From positions 38,088-102,087 of the forward strand of contig NZ_FZPJ01000010.1 of NCBI RefSeq assembly GCF_900198605.1: a stretch of DNA of 64,000 nucleotides, read 5' to 3'. The position numbers were made by a program, and so were the translations under genes. The DNA is from Helicobacter mesocricetorum. Lineage in GTDB: Bacteria > Campylobacterota > Campylobacteria > Campylobacterales > Helicobacteraceae. This document shows positions 27,440-37,485 of the stretch, piece after piece; the stretch's first letter is position 1; every line of letters begins with the position of its first letter. The notes beneath the pieces were generated by a model. That model ran no database searches and was not told the origin of the DNA. It was given only the letters and a program-made list of their open reading frames with translations.

Positions 27440-28486
27440 ATGAGCGAAGAGTTAGCAAAATTGAAAGAAGCACAGGATATTGATATGGATGAGAATCAAG
27501 AAATGAATGATTCTGAAGATGAAGCAGAGGATGTTTCTACCATAGACATTCAAGGATTTAGCAAAGAAGTCTTGGATGCTATGAGTTCTAATGATGTAGC
27601 TCCTTTACCAGAGAATTATAAAATTTATTTTGAAAAACTTTTAAAAGAAAAACCCAAAGAGTTTAGAGATGAACTTTTAGCTTCTTTTGGTTCAAGGGAT
27701 GAAGATTTAATTGAAGTGCAGACCGAGCTTGAGCTAAAAGTCTCTGAAAGCTATAATACTATCACAAAACTTTTGCAGACTATTGTAGCGGTGCATAAAA
27801 ACTTTAGCTTATTGTATCGTATTGTTCAAAACCACAAAAAAGAAATTGCTGCCGTTAATAATACAAATACTTTTCAGAATATCATTGTAGTCTTCGAACA
27901 AGAATTATTAGAATTGCACACAACTCTAAAAAAGCAGATGAATGAGATTAGAAACCTATATGAAGCCTGTGCGGATAATGTGCAAGATATTATTGCTTCT
28001 TCTATCTTAGATTCTAAATATAAAGTCTTCACTCGAAAATACATGGAATCTAAAGTTATTAAAATGCTTGATTCTGCTAAAGACGTCAAACATACGCATT
28101 CTTTTATTATTTTTAAAGTTTCAAAGAAGCTTGAAAAAATTACTGCGGATAAGAAAAAATTTACAGCCATTAATAAGACTATTGTAAAAATCCTGCGAAA
28201 TTTTACTGACAAAAGCGATCCAATTGCTCATATTGGAGAAGGTATTTTTGCTGTGTTGTTACATTATAGTGATAAAGATGGTGCTAAACGTTTTGCTAAT
28301 AAAATCTGTGATAATGTCAGTTCTACCAATATTTACTTTGATGGTAAAGAGGTGATTTTATCTGTTAATAGTGGAATCTTAGAGATTAACAAAAACACAA
28401 AAGCTCAAGAATTTATCGAAAATACCATTGAAGCTTTAAGAAAAGCCGCTAGTAGCGATTCTTCATTTGTTGTTTTTGGAGGATAA
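27440..28486 (+). CDS. Degenerate GGDEF-domain protein
   Basis: A 348-residue cytoplasmic protein: an acidic N-terminus (residues 1-40), a helical coiled-coil-like middle (about 95-190), and a C-terminal region (about 190-340) with the GGDEF fold order. The entry motif is DSKYKVFTRKY in place of D-x-LTGL-x-NRR, the signature loop is G266-EGI-F270 instead of GGDEF, and the metal-binding Asp of the first strand is absent. It is therefore very unlikely to make cyclic-di-GMP; it could bind it or act by protein contact. It sits between clpP and def, adjacent in H. pylori as I recall, and starts after a 22-bp gap. Confidence 0.65.
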   Translation: MSEELAKLKEAQDIDMDENQEMNDSEDEAEDVSTIDIQGFSKEVLDAMSSNDVAPLPENYKIYFEKLLKEKPKEFRDELLASFGSRDEDLIEVQTELELKVSESYNTITKLLQTIVAVHKNFSLLYRIVQNHKKEIAAVNNTNTFQNIIVVFEQELLELHTTLKKQMNEIRNLYEACADNVQDIIASSILDSKYKVFTRKYMESKVIKMLDSAKDVKHTHSFIIFKVSKKLEKITADKKKFTAINKTIVKILRNFTDKSDPIAHIGEGIFAVLLHYSDKDGAKRFANKICDNVSSTNIYFDGKEVILSVNSGILEINKNTKAQEFIENTIEALRKAASSDSSFVVFGG

Positions 28487-28489
28487 GTA

Positions 28490-29008
28490 ATGTTGGAGGT
28501 CATCACTTATCCCAATCCTCTTTTGCGTCAAATTTCAAAGCCTATTGAAACTTTTGATGAGGATTTACACAACCTCTTAGATGGAATGTATGAAGTGATG
28601 CTTCAAAAGAATGGAGTTGGAATTTCGGCTATTCAAGTTGCAAAACCCATTAGAGCTTTACTTGTTTGTTTGCCTAATGAAGAAGGGAATCAGGTTAAAG
28701 AGGATTTAATAGAAGTCATTAATCCAGAAATCTTAGAAAAAAGTGGCGAAATATTTTTTAGCGAGGGTTGTTTAAGTGTTCCGGATTTTTATGCAGATGT
28801 TAAACGTTTTCAGAAGATAAAAGTTGTCTATCAAGATAGATTTGGGAATCCTAAAGAAATGGAAGCACAGGATTATTTAGCTGTTGTTCTTCAGCACGAA
28901 ATTGATCATTTAAATGGCGTTTTATTTATTGATAAACTTTCTATTGTGAAGCGCAAAAAATTCGAGAAAGTTTTTAAGCAAAATAAGAATTGTAAGGCAT
29001 GGGTTTAA
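28490..29008 (+). CDS. def: Peptide deformylase
   Basis: A 172-residue metal hydrolase that removes the N-formyl group from new proteins. Motif 1 reads GVGISAIQ (43-49 and following) where most members have GLAA; motif 2 is EGCLSVP with metal ligand C94; motif 3 is QHEIDH with H136, E137 and H140. It follows the GGDEF-like gene by 3 bp and overlaps comM by 10 bp. Confidence 0.96.
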   Translation: MLEVITYPNPLLRQISKPIETFDEDLHNLLDGMYEVMLQKNGVGISAIQVAKPIRALLVCLPNEEGNQVKEDLIEVINPEILEKSGEIFFSEGCLSVPDFYADVKRFQKIKVVYQDRFGNPKEMEAQDYLAVVLQHEIDHLNGVLFIDKLSIVKRKKFEKVFKQNKNCKAWV

Positions 29009-30510
29009 ATATCCTATATTGTGCGGCGTTAGAGGGATTAGAGGCTAAAGAAGTTGAAGCGGAGATAAGCTTTACTAAGGCTTTGCCTTCTTTTCAAATC
29101 ACAGGTTTAGCAGGGAATGCTATACAAGAATCCAAACAGAGGGTGCAATCTTCGCTCTTAGCTAATGGTTTTAAATTCCCTCCTTTAAAGATTACCGTTA
29201 ATCTTTCTCCTTCAGATTTACCAAAACAGGGGAGTTTTTATGATTTGTCCATAGCCCTTTTAATTGCTTTGTATGGACATTTCAATGAGCAAGAGGATAA
29301 TGATGAGAAAACTTGGTTTGCTTTTGGAGAGCTTGGACTAGATGGGAGAGTAAAAGATACTCCAGCTATCTATCCTCTTCTTTTTTCTTTACTTAGCAAA
29401 CATAAAAACCAACAATCTTTTTTTCTGCTTCCAAAAAGTGCAGAAGGATTTTATTCTAAAATCCCTCATTTAAAGGCTTATTACATTGATACATTGCAAG
29501 AAGGGATTGAGATTTTAAAAAACCCTCCCCCCTTAAGTCCAAGTTATGAAGAATTACCTTTTTTATCAGAAGAGATTTTGGGAGAGAAGTATTATTTTAG
29601 CACGGATTTTCCTCTGGACTTTAAGGACATTATAGGTCAAGAGAGGGCAAAAAGGGCTGCTATGATAGCAGCTTGTGGATTCCATAATATACTTTTTGAA
29701 GGAAGTGCTGGGAGTGGTAAAAGTATGATAGCCTCTCGAATCCCTTATATTTTACCTCCTCTTAAGGGGCAAGAAATTTTAAAAATGGCTTCACATACAC
29801 TTCAAATTTCTCCTTTTAGGGCATTTAGGAATCCTCATAATAGCGCAACAAAAGCAGCAATATTAGGAAGCGCAGTAGCACAAAATGTAAAACCCGGTGA
29901 AATTACTTTAGCGCATTTGGGAGTATTATTTTTTGATGAATTGCCACATTTTCCTAAAACAATTTTAGAATCTTTGCGCGAACCCTTACAGAATCATTAT
30001 TTTACCATTTCGCGACTTCACGCAAAAATTACTTGCCCTACGGATTTTTTGTTTGTAGGGGCTATGAATCCTTGCCCTTGCGGGAATCTTTTGAGCATTT
30101 CTAAAGAATGTCGTTGTAACCAAAAAGAGATTAATGCCTATAAAAATAAAATTTCTGAACCTTTTTGGGATAGATTGGATATGTTTGTGCAAATGCAAGA
30201 AGGATTGCAAGAGAAGAGCATTATGACTTCTAAAGAAATGCAAAAGCAGGTTTTAGAGGCTTTTAAATTCCAAAAACAAAGAGGACAAGATTGTTTCAAT
30301 GCAAGATTGGAGGGGGAGGAGTTAGCAGAGTTTTGTTGTTTGGGAGATGAAGTCAAAAATGTTTTGGAGTTAGCCATTGAACGTTTTGGCATTTCTTTGC
30401 GCCAAAAACATAAAATTCTTTGTGTAGCAAGAAGTATTGCGGATTTAGCACAATCTAAACATATAACCAAAGAGCATTTGCTGGAATCTTTGAGTTTTCG
30501 TAAAGTATAG
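28999..30510 (+). CDS. comM: YifB/ComM family Mg-chelatase-like AAA+ ATPase
   Basis: A 503-residue protein with the N-terminal ChlI-like domain (about 20-140), a linker, an AAA+ module with Walker A GSAGSGKS at 235-242 and a Walker B FFDELPHF near 316, and a C-terminal lid. ComM helicases promote branch migration of incoming DNA during natural transformation. dprA and a ComEA-like gene are also in this window, which fits a naturally competent host. It overlaps def by 10 bp. Confidence 0.9.
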   Translation: MGLNILYCAALEGLEAKEVEAEISFTKALPSFQITGLAGNAIQESKQRVQSSLLANGFKFPPLKITVNLSPSDLPKQGSFYDLSIALLIALYGHFNEQEDNDEKTWFAFGELGLDGRVKDTPAIYPLLFSLLSKHKNQQSFFLLPKSAEGFYSKIPHLKAYYIDTLQEGIEILKNPPPLSPSYEELPFLSEEILGEKYYFSTDFPLDFKDIIGQERAKRAAMIAACGFHNILFEGSAGSGKSMIASRIPYILPPLKGQEILKMASHTLQISPFRAFRNPHNSATKAAILGSAVAQNVKPGEITLAHLGVLFFDELPHFPKTILESLREPLQNHYFTISRLHAKITCPTDFLFVGAMNPCPCGNLLSISKECRCNQKEINAYKNKISEPFWDRLDMFVQMQEGLQEKSIMTSKEMQKQVLEAFKFQKQRGQDCFNARLEGEELAEFCCLGDEVKNVLELAIERFGISLRQKHKILCVARSIADLAQSKHITKEHLLESLSFRKV

Positions 30511-30581
30511 TGTTACTAAAAGTTATAAATAAGTATTTTATTAAAAATATTTGATAGATTTAGGGTAATAAAAATGCTTTT

Positions 30582-30590
30582 TGTTACAAT
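30582..30590 (+). promoter_or_regulatory. Extended -10 promoter for the ComEA-like gene
   Basis: TGTTACAAT precedes the ATG at 30621 by 30 bases, with an AAGGAG ribosome site between. Confidence 0.45.
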
Positions 30591-30620
30591 TAAGAGATAA
30601 ATTTAATTAAGGAGTAGAAA

Positions 30621-30884
30621 ATGAAATTATTGGTGGCATTCTTTTTAATGGCTTCGTTTTTATTTGGAGGAGTAGATTTAAACACTGCAAGTAAAGAAGA
30701 GTTAATGAAAATTAATGGTATAGGTGAGGCAAAGGCTCAAGCTATCATTGATTATAGGGAAAAGCAACCTTTTCAATCTGTGGATGAATTAGAAAAAGTT
30801 AAGGGCTTTGGTAAAAAAAATGCAGAGAAAATACGCAACCAAGTAAGTGTTGAAAATAATACCGAAAATAGCGTTGGAAACTAA
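30621..30884 (+). CDS. ComEA-like helix-hairpin-helix DNA-binding protein
   Basis: An 87-residue exported protein: signal peptide at about residues 1-16 ending LFGG, then two helix-hairpin-helix motifs (VDLNTASKEELMKINGIGEAKA and a second with VKGFGKKNAEKI). This is the minimal form of ComEA, the periplasmic DNA receptor that pulls DNA in during transformation. It has its own promoter and lies 110 bp after comM. Confidence 0.85.
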   Translation: MKLLVAFFLMASFLFGGVDLNTASKEELMKINGIGEAKAQAIIDYREKQPFQSVDELEKVKGFGKKNAEKIRNQVSVENNTENSVGN

Positions 30885-30921
30885 AGGGTAATAACTTCAA
30901 AAATAGCTTAAGTTTAATTAG

Positions 30922-31986
<1,065 letters not shown>

Positions 31987-32004
31987 TATCGTTTTTGTAG
32001 GTTT

Positions 32005-32036
32005 GGGTTATTATTCTAACCCTAGTTTCTTAGAAT
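32005..32036 (+). promoter_or_regulatory. Two mutually exclusive hairpins before minD
   Basis: GGGTTA (32005-32010) pairs with TAACCC (32017-32022); alternatively ATTCTAA (32013-32019) pairs with TTAGAAT (32030-32036). The two stems share bases 32017-32019. The second arm, TTAGAAT, also resembles a -10 box about 16 bases before the minD start. It could be a weak terminator, an attenuator or simply the minD promoter. Confidence 0.3.
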
Positions 32037-32051
32037 GATTAAAGGTATATT

Positions 32052-32852
32052 TTGGGCGGAATAGTTATTACGATTACTTCGGGAAAAGGTGGAGTTGGAA
32101 AATCAACTACAACAGCGAATTTGGCAGTTGGATTAGCACTTTTAGGTAAAAAGGTAGTTGCGGTTGATTTTGATATTGGATTGCGCAATCTTGATATGAT
32201 TTTAGGCTTAGAAAATCGTATTGTTTATGATATTGTCAATGTTATGGAGGGGGAATGTAATCTCTCTCAAGCACTTATTAATGATAAGAAGACAAAGAAT
32301 CTTTATTTTCTTCCAGCCTCTCAAAGTAAAGATAAAAATATCTTAGAGAAAGAAAAAGTAGTTTGCCTTATTGAAAAGCTAAAAAATGAGTTTGATTATA
32401 TTTTGCTAGATTCTCCTGCTGGTATTGAAGGAGGATTCGAACATGCTATGTTTTTAGCCGATGAGGCATTAGTTATTTCTACGCCTGAAGTTTCTAGTGT
32501 TAGGGATGCTGATAGAGTGATTGGCATTATTGATGCTAAGAGCAAAAAAGCAGCCTCTGGAGAGGAAGTTAAAAAATCTGTTATTATCAATCGTCTGAAA
32601 CCAGAAATGGTAGAAAAGGGTGAAATGTTAAGCATAGCAGATGTTTTAAATATTTTGGCTTTGCCCTTAATTGGGGTTGTTCCAGAAGATGATAAAATCA
32701 TCTCTTCCACAAATTTAGGAGAGCCGATTATTTATTCTAACAATCTAACAGCACAGGCTTATAAAAATATAGCAAGAAGAATTTTAGGTGAAGAAGTGCC
32801 TTATTTGGAATTAAAACCTAAAAAAGGGTTTCTTGGAAGGCTTTTTTCATGA
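32052..32852 (+). CDS. minD: Septum site-determining ATPase MinD
   Basis: A 266-residue MinD, a membrane-bound ATPase that places the division site with MinE and MinC. The deviant Walker [10 protein letters not shown] is at 11-19, and the C-terminal amphipathic membrane helix is GFLGRLFS. The frame begins with TTG at 32052 (AAAGG seven bases upstream); no ATG is available before the conserved ITSGKGG. It overlaps minE by 4 bp. minC is not here. Confidence 0.96.
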   Translation: MGGIVITITSGKGGVGKSTTTANLAVGLALLGKKVVAVDFDIGLRNLDMILGLENRIVYDIVNVMEGECNLSQALINDKKTKNLYFLPASQSKDKNILEKEKVVCLIEKLKNEFDYILLDSPAGIEGGFEHAMFLADEALVISTPEVSSVRDADRVIGIIDAKSKKAASGEEVKKSVIINRLKPEMVEKGEMLSIADVLNILALPLIGVVPEDDKIISSTNLGEPIIYSNNLTAQAYKNIARRILGEEVPYLELKPKKGFLGRLFS

Positions 32853-33082
32853 GTTTTATGAAATTTTTTGGGAATAAGAAAACTTCTGCACAAGAAGCGA
32901 AGGACAGATTGACTTTGATTTTAGCTCACGAACGTGCTGTAAATATTCCTTATATAGATGCGATGAAACAAGAAATTTTAGAGGTTATTAAAAAATATAC
33001 AAAAGCCCAAAAGATTGATATTAAAACAGATTCTAATCAAAACTTTACTACTTTAGAAGTTGAAATTCTTTTTGATAAATAA
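32849..33082 (+). CDS. minE: Cell division topological specificity factor MinE
   Basis: A 77-residue MinE: an N-terminal anti-MinCD helix ([17 protein letters not shown]) and a C-terminal dimerisation part. It stimulates MinD ATPase and drives its movement. ATGA overlap with minD shows coupling; the next gene starts 23 bp before its stop. Confidence 0.95.
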   Translation: MSFMKFFGNKKTSAQEAKDRLTLILAHERAVNIPYIDAMKQEILEVIKKYTKAQKIDIKTDSNQNFTTLEVEILFDK

Positions 33083-34133
33083 AAAAAGCAAGTTTGTTAT
33101 TCTTGTTTTGGTATTCTTGGCATTAATAGGTATCTTGGGCTTTTTATTTAAGAATTATCAGGAATCCTCTACCCCCATTTCTACAAAAACCTCACAAGAT
33201 GATATTGCTAATTCTTTGATAAAAAATCTTAGAGAAACAAACGAATACCTGCTATACCAAAATGTAGAATTCTTGAAGAAAAATTCAGACCTATTAGAGA
33301 CTAATCAATATTTGGAGGATAATTTTTCTAAGCAAGAAGATTCTTTGCAACATACACCTAAAATCACAAATCCTTTAAAAGAGGAATCTCAAAAAAACCT
33401 TGCAGAAGTGTCTTCAAATCATAAAAATTTAATCGGTAATTGTAAGCGTATAAGACCTCAACTTGCTATTATTATTGATGATATAGCTTTTATCCGACAA
33501 TACCATAAGGTTATGCAGTTGCCTTTTAAAGTTACGCCTTCTATTTTTCCTAAGGGTAAGGCTTCCCCTAATACTCCAAATATAGCAAAAACTGCACCTT
33601 TTTATATGGTGCATTTGCCACTTGAAGCATTAAGTTTTTACCAAAAGGGACACGATTTACTGCTTAACACAGATTCCAAAGAAACTATACAGAAAAAAAT
33701 CAAAACTCTCAAAGAGGACTTTCCTGATTTGACTTATATTAATAACCATACGGGTAGTAAATTTACCCAAAATGAAACCCTAATGAAGTTTCTTTTAGAG
33801 GCATTAGAGCAAGAAGGTATTACTTTTGTGGATTCAAGAACCATAGCAGGGAGTGTAACAAGAAAATATTACCAATATCACCCTAAACCATCTTTTAATG
33901 CCTGTCAAAATACACCCTTTTTAGAAAGAGATGTTTTTTTGGATAATGAGCTTGATATTCAAAAGATTACTGCAAATTTGATGAAAGCCATTAAAATTGC
34001 GAAAACTAAAGGATACGCCATTGCTATTGGGCATCCTCATAAAGAGACTTTATTAGCACTTCAAAATGCTTCTGGCTATTTAAAAGAGAGTGGCGTTGAT
34101 TTAGTTTATGTGAATGAATTAATTGTGCCATAA
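33060..34133 (+). CDS. Divergent polysaccharide deacetylase family protein
   Basis: A 357-residue protein with one N-terminal membrane helix (residues 12-30), a coiled and low-complexity linker to about 125, and a periplasmic divergent polysaccharide deacetylase (YibQ/DUF610-like) domain at about 130-357: QLAIIIDDIA, the HLPLEAL segment, NNHTGSKFT and a final AIGHPHKETLLAL. These are NodB-fold relatives; their substrate is not settled. The only start is TTG at 33060, inside minE. As I recall, Campylobacter has a similar gene beside dprA. Confidence 0.78.
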   Translation: MKFFLINKKSKFVILVLVFLALIGILGFLFKNYQESSTPISTKTSQDDIANSLIKNLRETNEYLLYQNVEFLKKNSDLLETNQYLEDNFSKQEDSLQHTPKITNPLKEESQKNLAEVSSNHKNLIGNCKRIRPQLAIIIDDIAFIRQYHKVMQLPFKVTPSIFPKGKASPNTPNIAKTAPFYMVHLPLEALSFYQKGHDLLLNTDSKETIQKKIKTLKEDFPDLTYINNHTGSKFTQNETLMKFLLEALEQEGITFVDSRTIAGSVTRKYYQYHPKPSFNACQNTPFLERDVFLDNELDIQKITANLMKAIKIAKTKGYAIAIGHPHKETLLALQNASGYLKESGVDLVYVNELIVP

Positions 34134-34159
34134 AATAATAAAAATTTATAGTTAATTTA

Positions 34160-34168
34160 TGTTAGAAT
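34160..34168 (+). promoter_or_regulatory. Extended -10 promoter for the WD40-type gene
   Basis: TGTTAGAAT, the same nine bases as the element at 2816-2824, ends 28 bases before the ATG at 34197. The WD40-type gene, dprA and ruvX may share this promoter. Confidence 0.45.
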
Positions 34169-34196
34169 TAGGTTAGAAAATGACAGGAATATTTTA

Positions 34197-36332
34197 ATGA
34201 TAAGTCTAAAAGAAACTCATCAATTAACAGGTAGTATTCTCACAATAGAGCAAGCAGGTGATTGCACATTTTGTGTTGATAATACCTTTTTTATCACCCA
34301 AATTAATGAAAACTTAAAGATTGAAAAGACTCTTTGTTTTGCCAAAGATGCACAATCTTTTCATCGTTATTCTCACGCTTGTGGAATCTCTATGAATCGT
34401 TATTTTTGTATCCCTATTAATGAAAATCATAAAGCCTTTATTTTGGAGTATGAGGATGGAAAAATAAAGCATATAGCAACACTTAGTGATCACGATGGAG
34501 ATATAGAGACTTGCAGATTTTCTAATAATGGAGAGCTTTTTGCCACAGGCGGACAAGATGGTAGAGTCTTTATTTATGACGCTAAGAGCTTTTTGCCTAT
34601 TACCTCACTTATGGCGCGTTCAGATTACATTTCTGTAATTTCTTTTTCTCACAACAACGAATTTATGGCTATTAGCGGATACGATAAATTTACCGTAATC
34701 TTTGATGTTTTGTGTCATAAAGTTGCTTTTAATTTCCAAACAACTGATGTTGTAGAGGCTTCTTGCTTTTTTGAGAAAAGTGAGCAGTTATTATTAGTGT
34801 GTCGTAATGGAGATAGCATTATTTTTAGCCTTAAAGAAGGAAAAATCCTCTCATCAAAGACTCCTTTTGCATTTTGGCCCACCAGCATTGCTATTGATGA
34901 AGAGGAAAATTATGCACTAGTTGGGACGCGTTCTGATAGCTTGTATGTGCTTTCTTTAAAAGACAATAGCAAAGTTATAGAGATTAAAAATGAACACGCT
35001 GGTATCTCTTCTTTGAAATTTTCTAATGGGTTTTTATATATTGGTTGTATTGATGGAGGGTTATTGATTATTGATTACAACGAAGGAAAGGAGGAGTTGA
35101 AAGAAAGTATTGATAGGAAAGATTATAAAGCCGCTAGGGAAGTTATTGATAAAAATATTTTTTTAAGTATTCACCCTTTAATGAAAACCTTTGATGATGT
35201 TTGGCCTAATATATTAGAACAAGCTGTTCATCTACTCAATCAAGATAGAGTGGATTCTGCTGTCGAGCTTGTGGAGCCTTTTGTGGTAGATGAAAGCAAA
35301 AAAAGCGAATTTGATTTTTATCTAGCCCAAAAAGATGGAGTGAAAGATTTTTTAGAATGTATTGATAGCAAAAATTATAAAAGAGCTTATGAAATGTTGC
35401 AAAAAGCGAAGTTTTTGGTTAAAACCAAGGCTTATGAAAAGCTTGAAAATATTTGGAATAAAGCTTTTTTTGAAGCAAAAAAACTTCTTATTGAAAATGT
35501 GCAATTAAATGAAAGGTTGGTAAAACAGCATTTGCAACCCTTTGAATCTACTCCCAAAAAAGAGCTGATAGCTCAACTTTTGCATAACGCTGATGCTTTT
35601 GTTAAGGCAGATAATCATATTAAAAATCGTAATTTTAAAGAGTATTTTTCGCTAACTTTTAAGTTTTCTTTTCTAAGAGAAACCGATTTATATAAAAAGG
35701 TATTATTATTGGGTGAGAGAATGCTTGATAATGCCGTTGAACTAGAAAAGAAACTTCAGTATGATGAAGCTAAAAAGATTGCGGAAACTTTATTGGTGTT
35801 TCCTAATTTAAAACGTTTTGCTCAAGAAAAAATTGTTTTAATCCAGCAAAAAGAGAGTTTTTTACTAGCCATTGAAAAAAAAGAGATTAAAAAAGTTTAT
35901 TCTATGGTTAATGATAATGAGCAATTGCGTTCTATGGTGCAATTTAAAGAATTTACTAAAATTTTCTTAGAGGTTTATGAAGCTGCTAGAGTTTATGCTT
36001 ATGAGGGTAACGCAAAACAAGCAATGATAACTTTAGGGGAGTATATGGAGATTCCTTATTGGATAGATAAGATTGCTTCTTTAATGAAAATTGCGTATTT
36101 GCAGCAAATTGATAATGCTGTCTATGAAGCAGATGTGAATTGGGAGATTACTATAAGACGTTATTATGATCGTTTTGGTAAAAGTATTGAACTTATTAAA
36201 CTCTTAGAGGGTAAGCCTATGGAAGAGTTTTTAGATAAATTTGAAGAAGATGGCAATAGCGATGGTTACCGCTATTACCAGTTTGTAGAAGATATTGTTA
36301 TTTATATTATTCAAAAAGAACAAGATTATTGA
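34197..36332 (+). CDS. WD40-type beta-propeller protein with helical-repeat tail
   Basis: A 711-residue cytoplasmic protein with no signal peptide. The first 300 residues read as WD40-like blades: the clearest are SDHDGDIETCRFSNNGELFATGGQDGRVFIYD near 98-130, a second ending SGYDKFTVIFD, a third ending VGTRSDSLYVLSL and a fourth ending CIDGGLLIID. Residues 300-711 are alpha-helical with spaced YDEAK/YKAAREV-type segments suggesting TPR-like or solenoid repeats. The architecture resembles a scaffold. It lies between minE/deacetylase and dprA, and its stop touches dprA. Function unknown. Confidence 0.75.
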   Translation: MISLKETHQLTGSILTIEQAGDCTFCVDNTFFITQINENLKIEKTLCFAKDAQSFHRYSHACGISMNRYFCIPINENHKAFILEYEDGKIKHIATLSDHDGDIETCRFSNNGELFATGGQDGRVFIYDAKSFLPITSLMARSDYISVISFSHNNEFMAISGYDKFTVIFDVLCHKVAFNFQTTDVVEASCFFEKSEQLLLVCRNGDSIIFSLKEGKILSSKTPFAFWPTSIAIDEEENYALVGTRSDSLYVLSLKDNSKVIEIKNEHAGISSLKFSNGFLYIGCIDGGLLIIDYNEGKEELKESIDRKDYKAAREVIDKNIFLSIHPLMKTFDDVWPNILEQAVHLLNQDRVDSAVELVEPFVVDESKKSEFDFYLAQKDGVKDFLECIDSKNYKRAYEMLQKAKFLVKTKAYEKLENIWNKAFFEAKKLLIENVQLNERLVKQHLQPFESTPKKELIAQLLHNADAFVKADNHIKNRNFKEYFSLTFKFSFLRETDLYKKVLLLGERMLDNAVELEKKLQYDEAKKIAETLLVFPNLKRFAQEKIVLIQQKESFLLAIEKKEIKKVYSMVNDNEQLRSMVQFKEFTKIFLEVYEAARVYAYEGNAKQAMITLGEYMEIPYWIDKIASLMKIAYLQQIDNAVYEADVNWEITIRRYYDRFGKSIELIKLLEGKPMEEFLDKFEEDGNSDGYRYYQFVEDIVIYIIQKEQDY

Positions 36333-37093
36333 AAGAATTATTTGAGATTCCTTTAGAGCTTCAGCATTTAAATCTCCAAAAACTCTACTATGTAGGTAAT
36401 TTATCTTTACTTAATAAGCGCAAAGTTACAATACTTGGGTCAAGAAATCCAAATCTCTATGCGCAACATTTTACACAAGAGATTGCTAAAAAAATTTCCC
36501 AATATGGGATGGTTGTCGTAAGTGGTGGAGCATTAGGTATAGATATTATCGCACATTCTTTTTCTCTGCCTCTCACGATTATGATTGCTCCAAGTTCTTT
36601 AGACATTATTTATCCTAAGACAAATTTCCAAATGATTCAAAGAATGTATGAACAATCTCTTGTTTTAAGCCAATTTGCACCTTCTTATCAGCCTAAAACT
36701 TATTCTTTTTTAGAACGTAATAAACTTGTGGTGAGTTTGGGGGAATGTATAATACTGCCACAGGCAAATTTAAAAAGTGGCTCGATGCAAAGTGCTGAAT
36801 ATGCACTTTCTTTAAAGAAGAAAATTTATGTTATTCCTCACCGCTTAGGTGAGAGTGAGGGAACAGAATATCTTGCTAAAGAGGGTTTAGCGGAGGTTAT
36901 TTGGAATGTGAATGAGTTTTTAGAAAGTCTCTTTGGAGAATGTATCCAAGCCCAACCTATTGATGAGATTTTAGAGTTTTGTAGGCATAATCCATTTTTT
37001 GAAGAAGCCTTACTAAAATTTGGCGATAGAATTTTTGAATACGAATTAGAGGGTAAAATAAGAAGAAATAATGGTAGGGTTGAAGTTGTATGA
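36329..37093 (+). CDS. dprA: DNA processing protein A
   Basis: A 254-residue DprA that loads RecA on single-stranded DNA taken up during transformation. The Rossmann-like core shows GSRNPNLYAQ near residue 37, VVSGGALGIDIIAHS near 63, and the SGSMQSAEYAL segment near 150. It is short: the N-terminal SAM-like domain is missing, as is common in Helicobacter. The start is TTG at 36329, overlapping the WD40-type gene by 4 bp; ruvX overlaps its end by 4 bp. Confidence 0.9.
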   Translation: MKELFEIPLELQHLNLQKLYYVGNLSLLNKRKVTILGSRNPNLYAQHFTQEIAKKISQYGMVVVSGGALGIDIIAHSFSLPLTIMIAPSSLDIIYPKTNFQMIQRMYEQSLVLSQFAPSYQPKTYSFLERNKLVVSLGECIILPQANLKSGSMQSAEYALSLKKKIYVIPHRLGESEGTEYLAKEGLAEVIWNVNEFLESLFGECIQAQPIDEILEFCRHNPFFEEALLKFGDRIFEYELEGKIRRNNGRVEVV

Positions 37094-37485
37094 AAAATAT
37101 TTTAGCTGTTGATGTGGGACTTAAACGCATAGGTTTAGCGAGGTATGTGCAGAATATCCCCTTACCCATTGCCCCTATTTTAAGAAAGAATCGCAATCAA
37201 GCCGCAAAAGCCTTACAAGACTTCGTAATAAGCAATAAGATTGATATTCTTGTAGTGGGGATTCCTAAAGAAAGTAATTCTGATATGGAGATTAGAATTA
37301 AGCATTTTATAGGTTTGCTAAGTCTTCCAGAGGAAGTCGAAGTTTGTTTTATAGATGAATCTTTTAGTTCAAAAGAAGCACTAGAGAGAGCAAGAGGAAG
37401 CAAAGGTTTAAAAAGGAGAGATGGCAAGCTAGATAGTCTTGCCGCTTTAATGATTTTAGAATCTTATTTAATAGGTAAGGAATAG
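37090..37485 (+). CDS. ruvX: Putative pre-16S rRNA nuclease / YqgF Holliday-junction resolvase family
   Basis: A 131-residue RNase H-fold protein with the family opening LAVDVGLKRIGLA, a middle GIPKESN, IDESFSSKEAL, and a closing KLDSLAALMILESYL with the last acidic residue. YqgF in E. coli trims the 16S 5' end. It is coupled to dprA (ATGA overlap), the order found in H. pylori. Its 3' end overlaps the convergent CheX-type gene by 18 bp. Confidence 0.92.
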   Translation: MKNILAVDVGLKRIGLARYVQNIPLPIAPILRKNRNQAAKALQDFVISNKIDILVVGIPKESNSDMEIRIKHFIGLLSLPEEVEVCFIDESFSSKEALERARGSKGLKRRDGKLDSLAALMILESYLIGKE

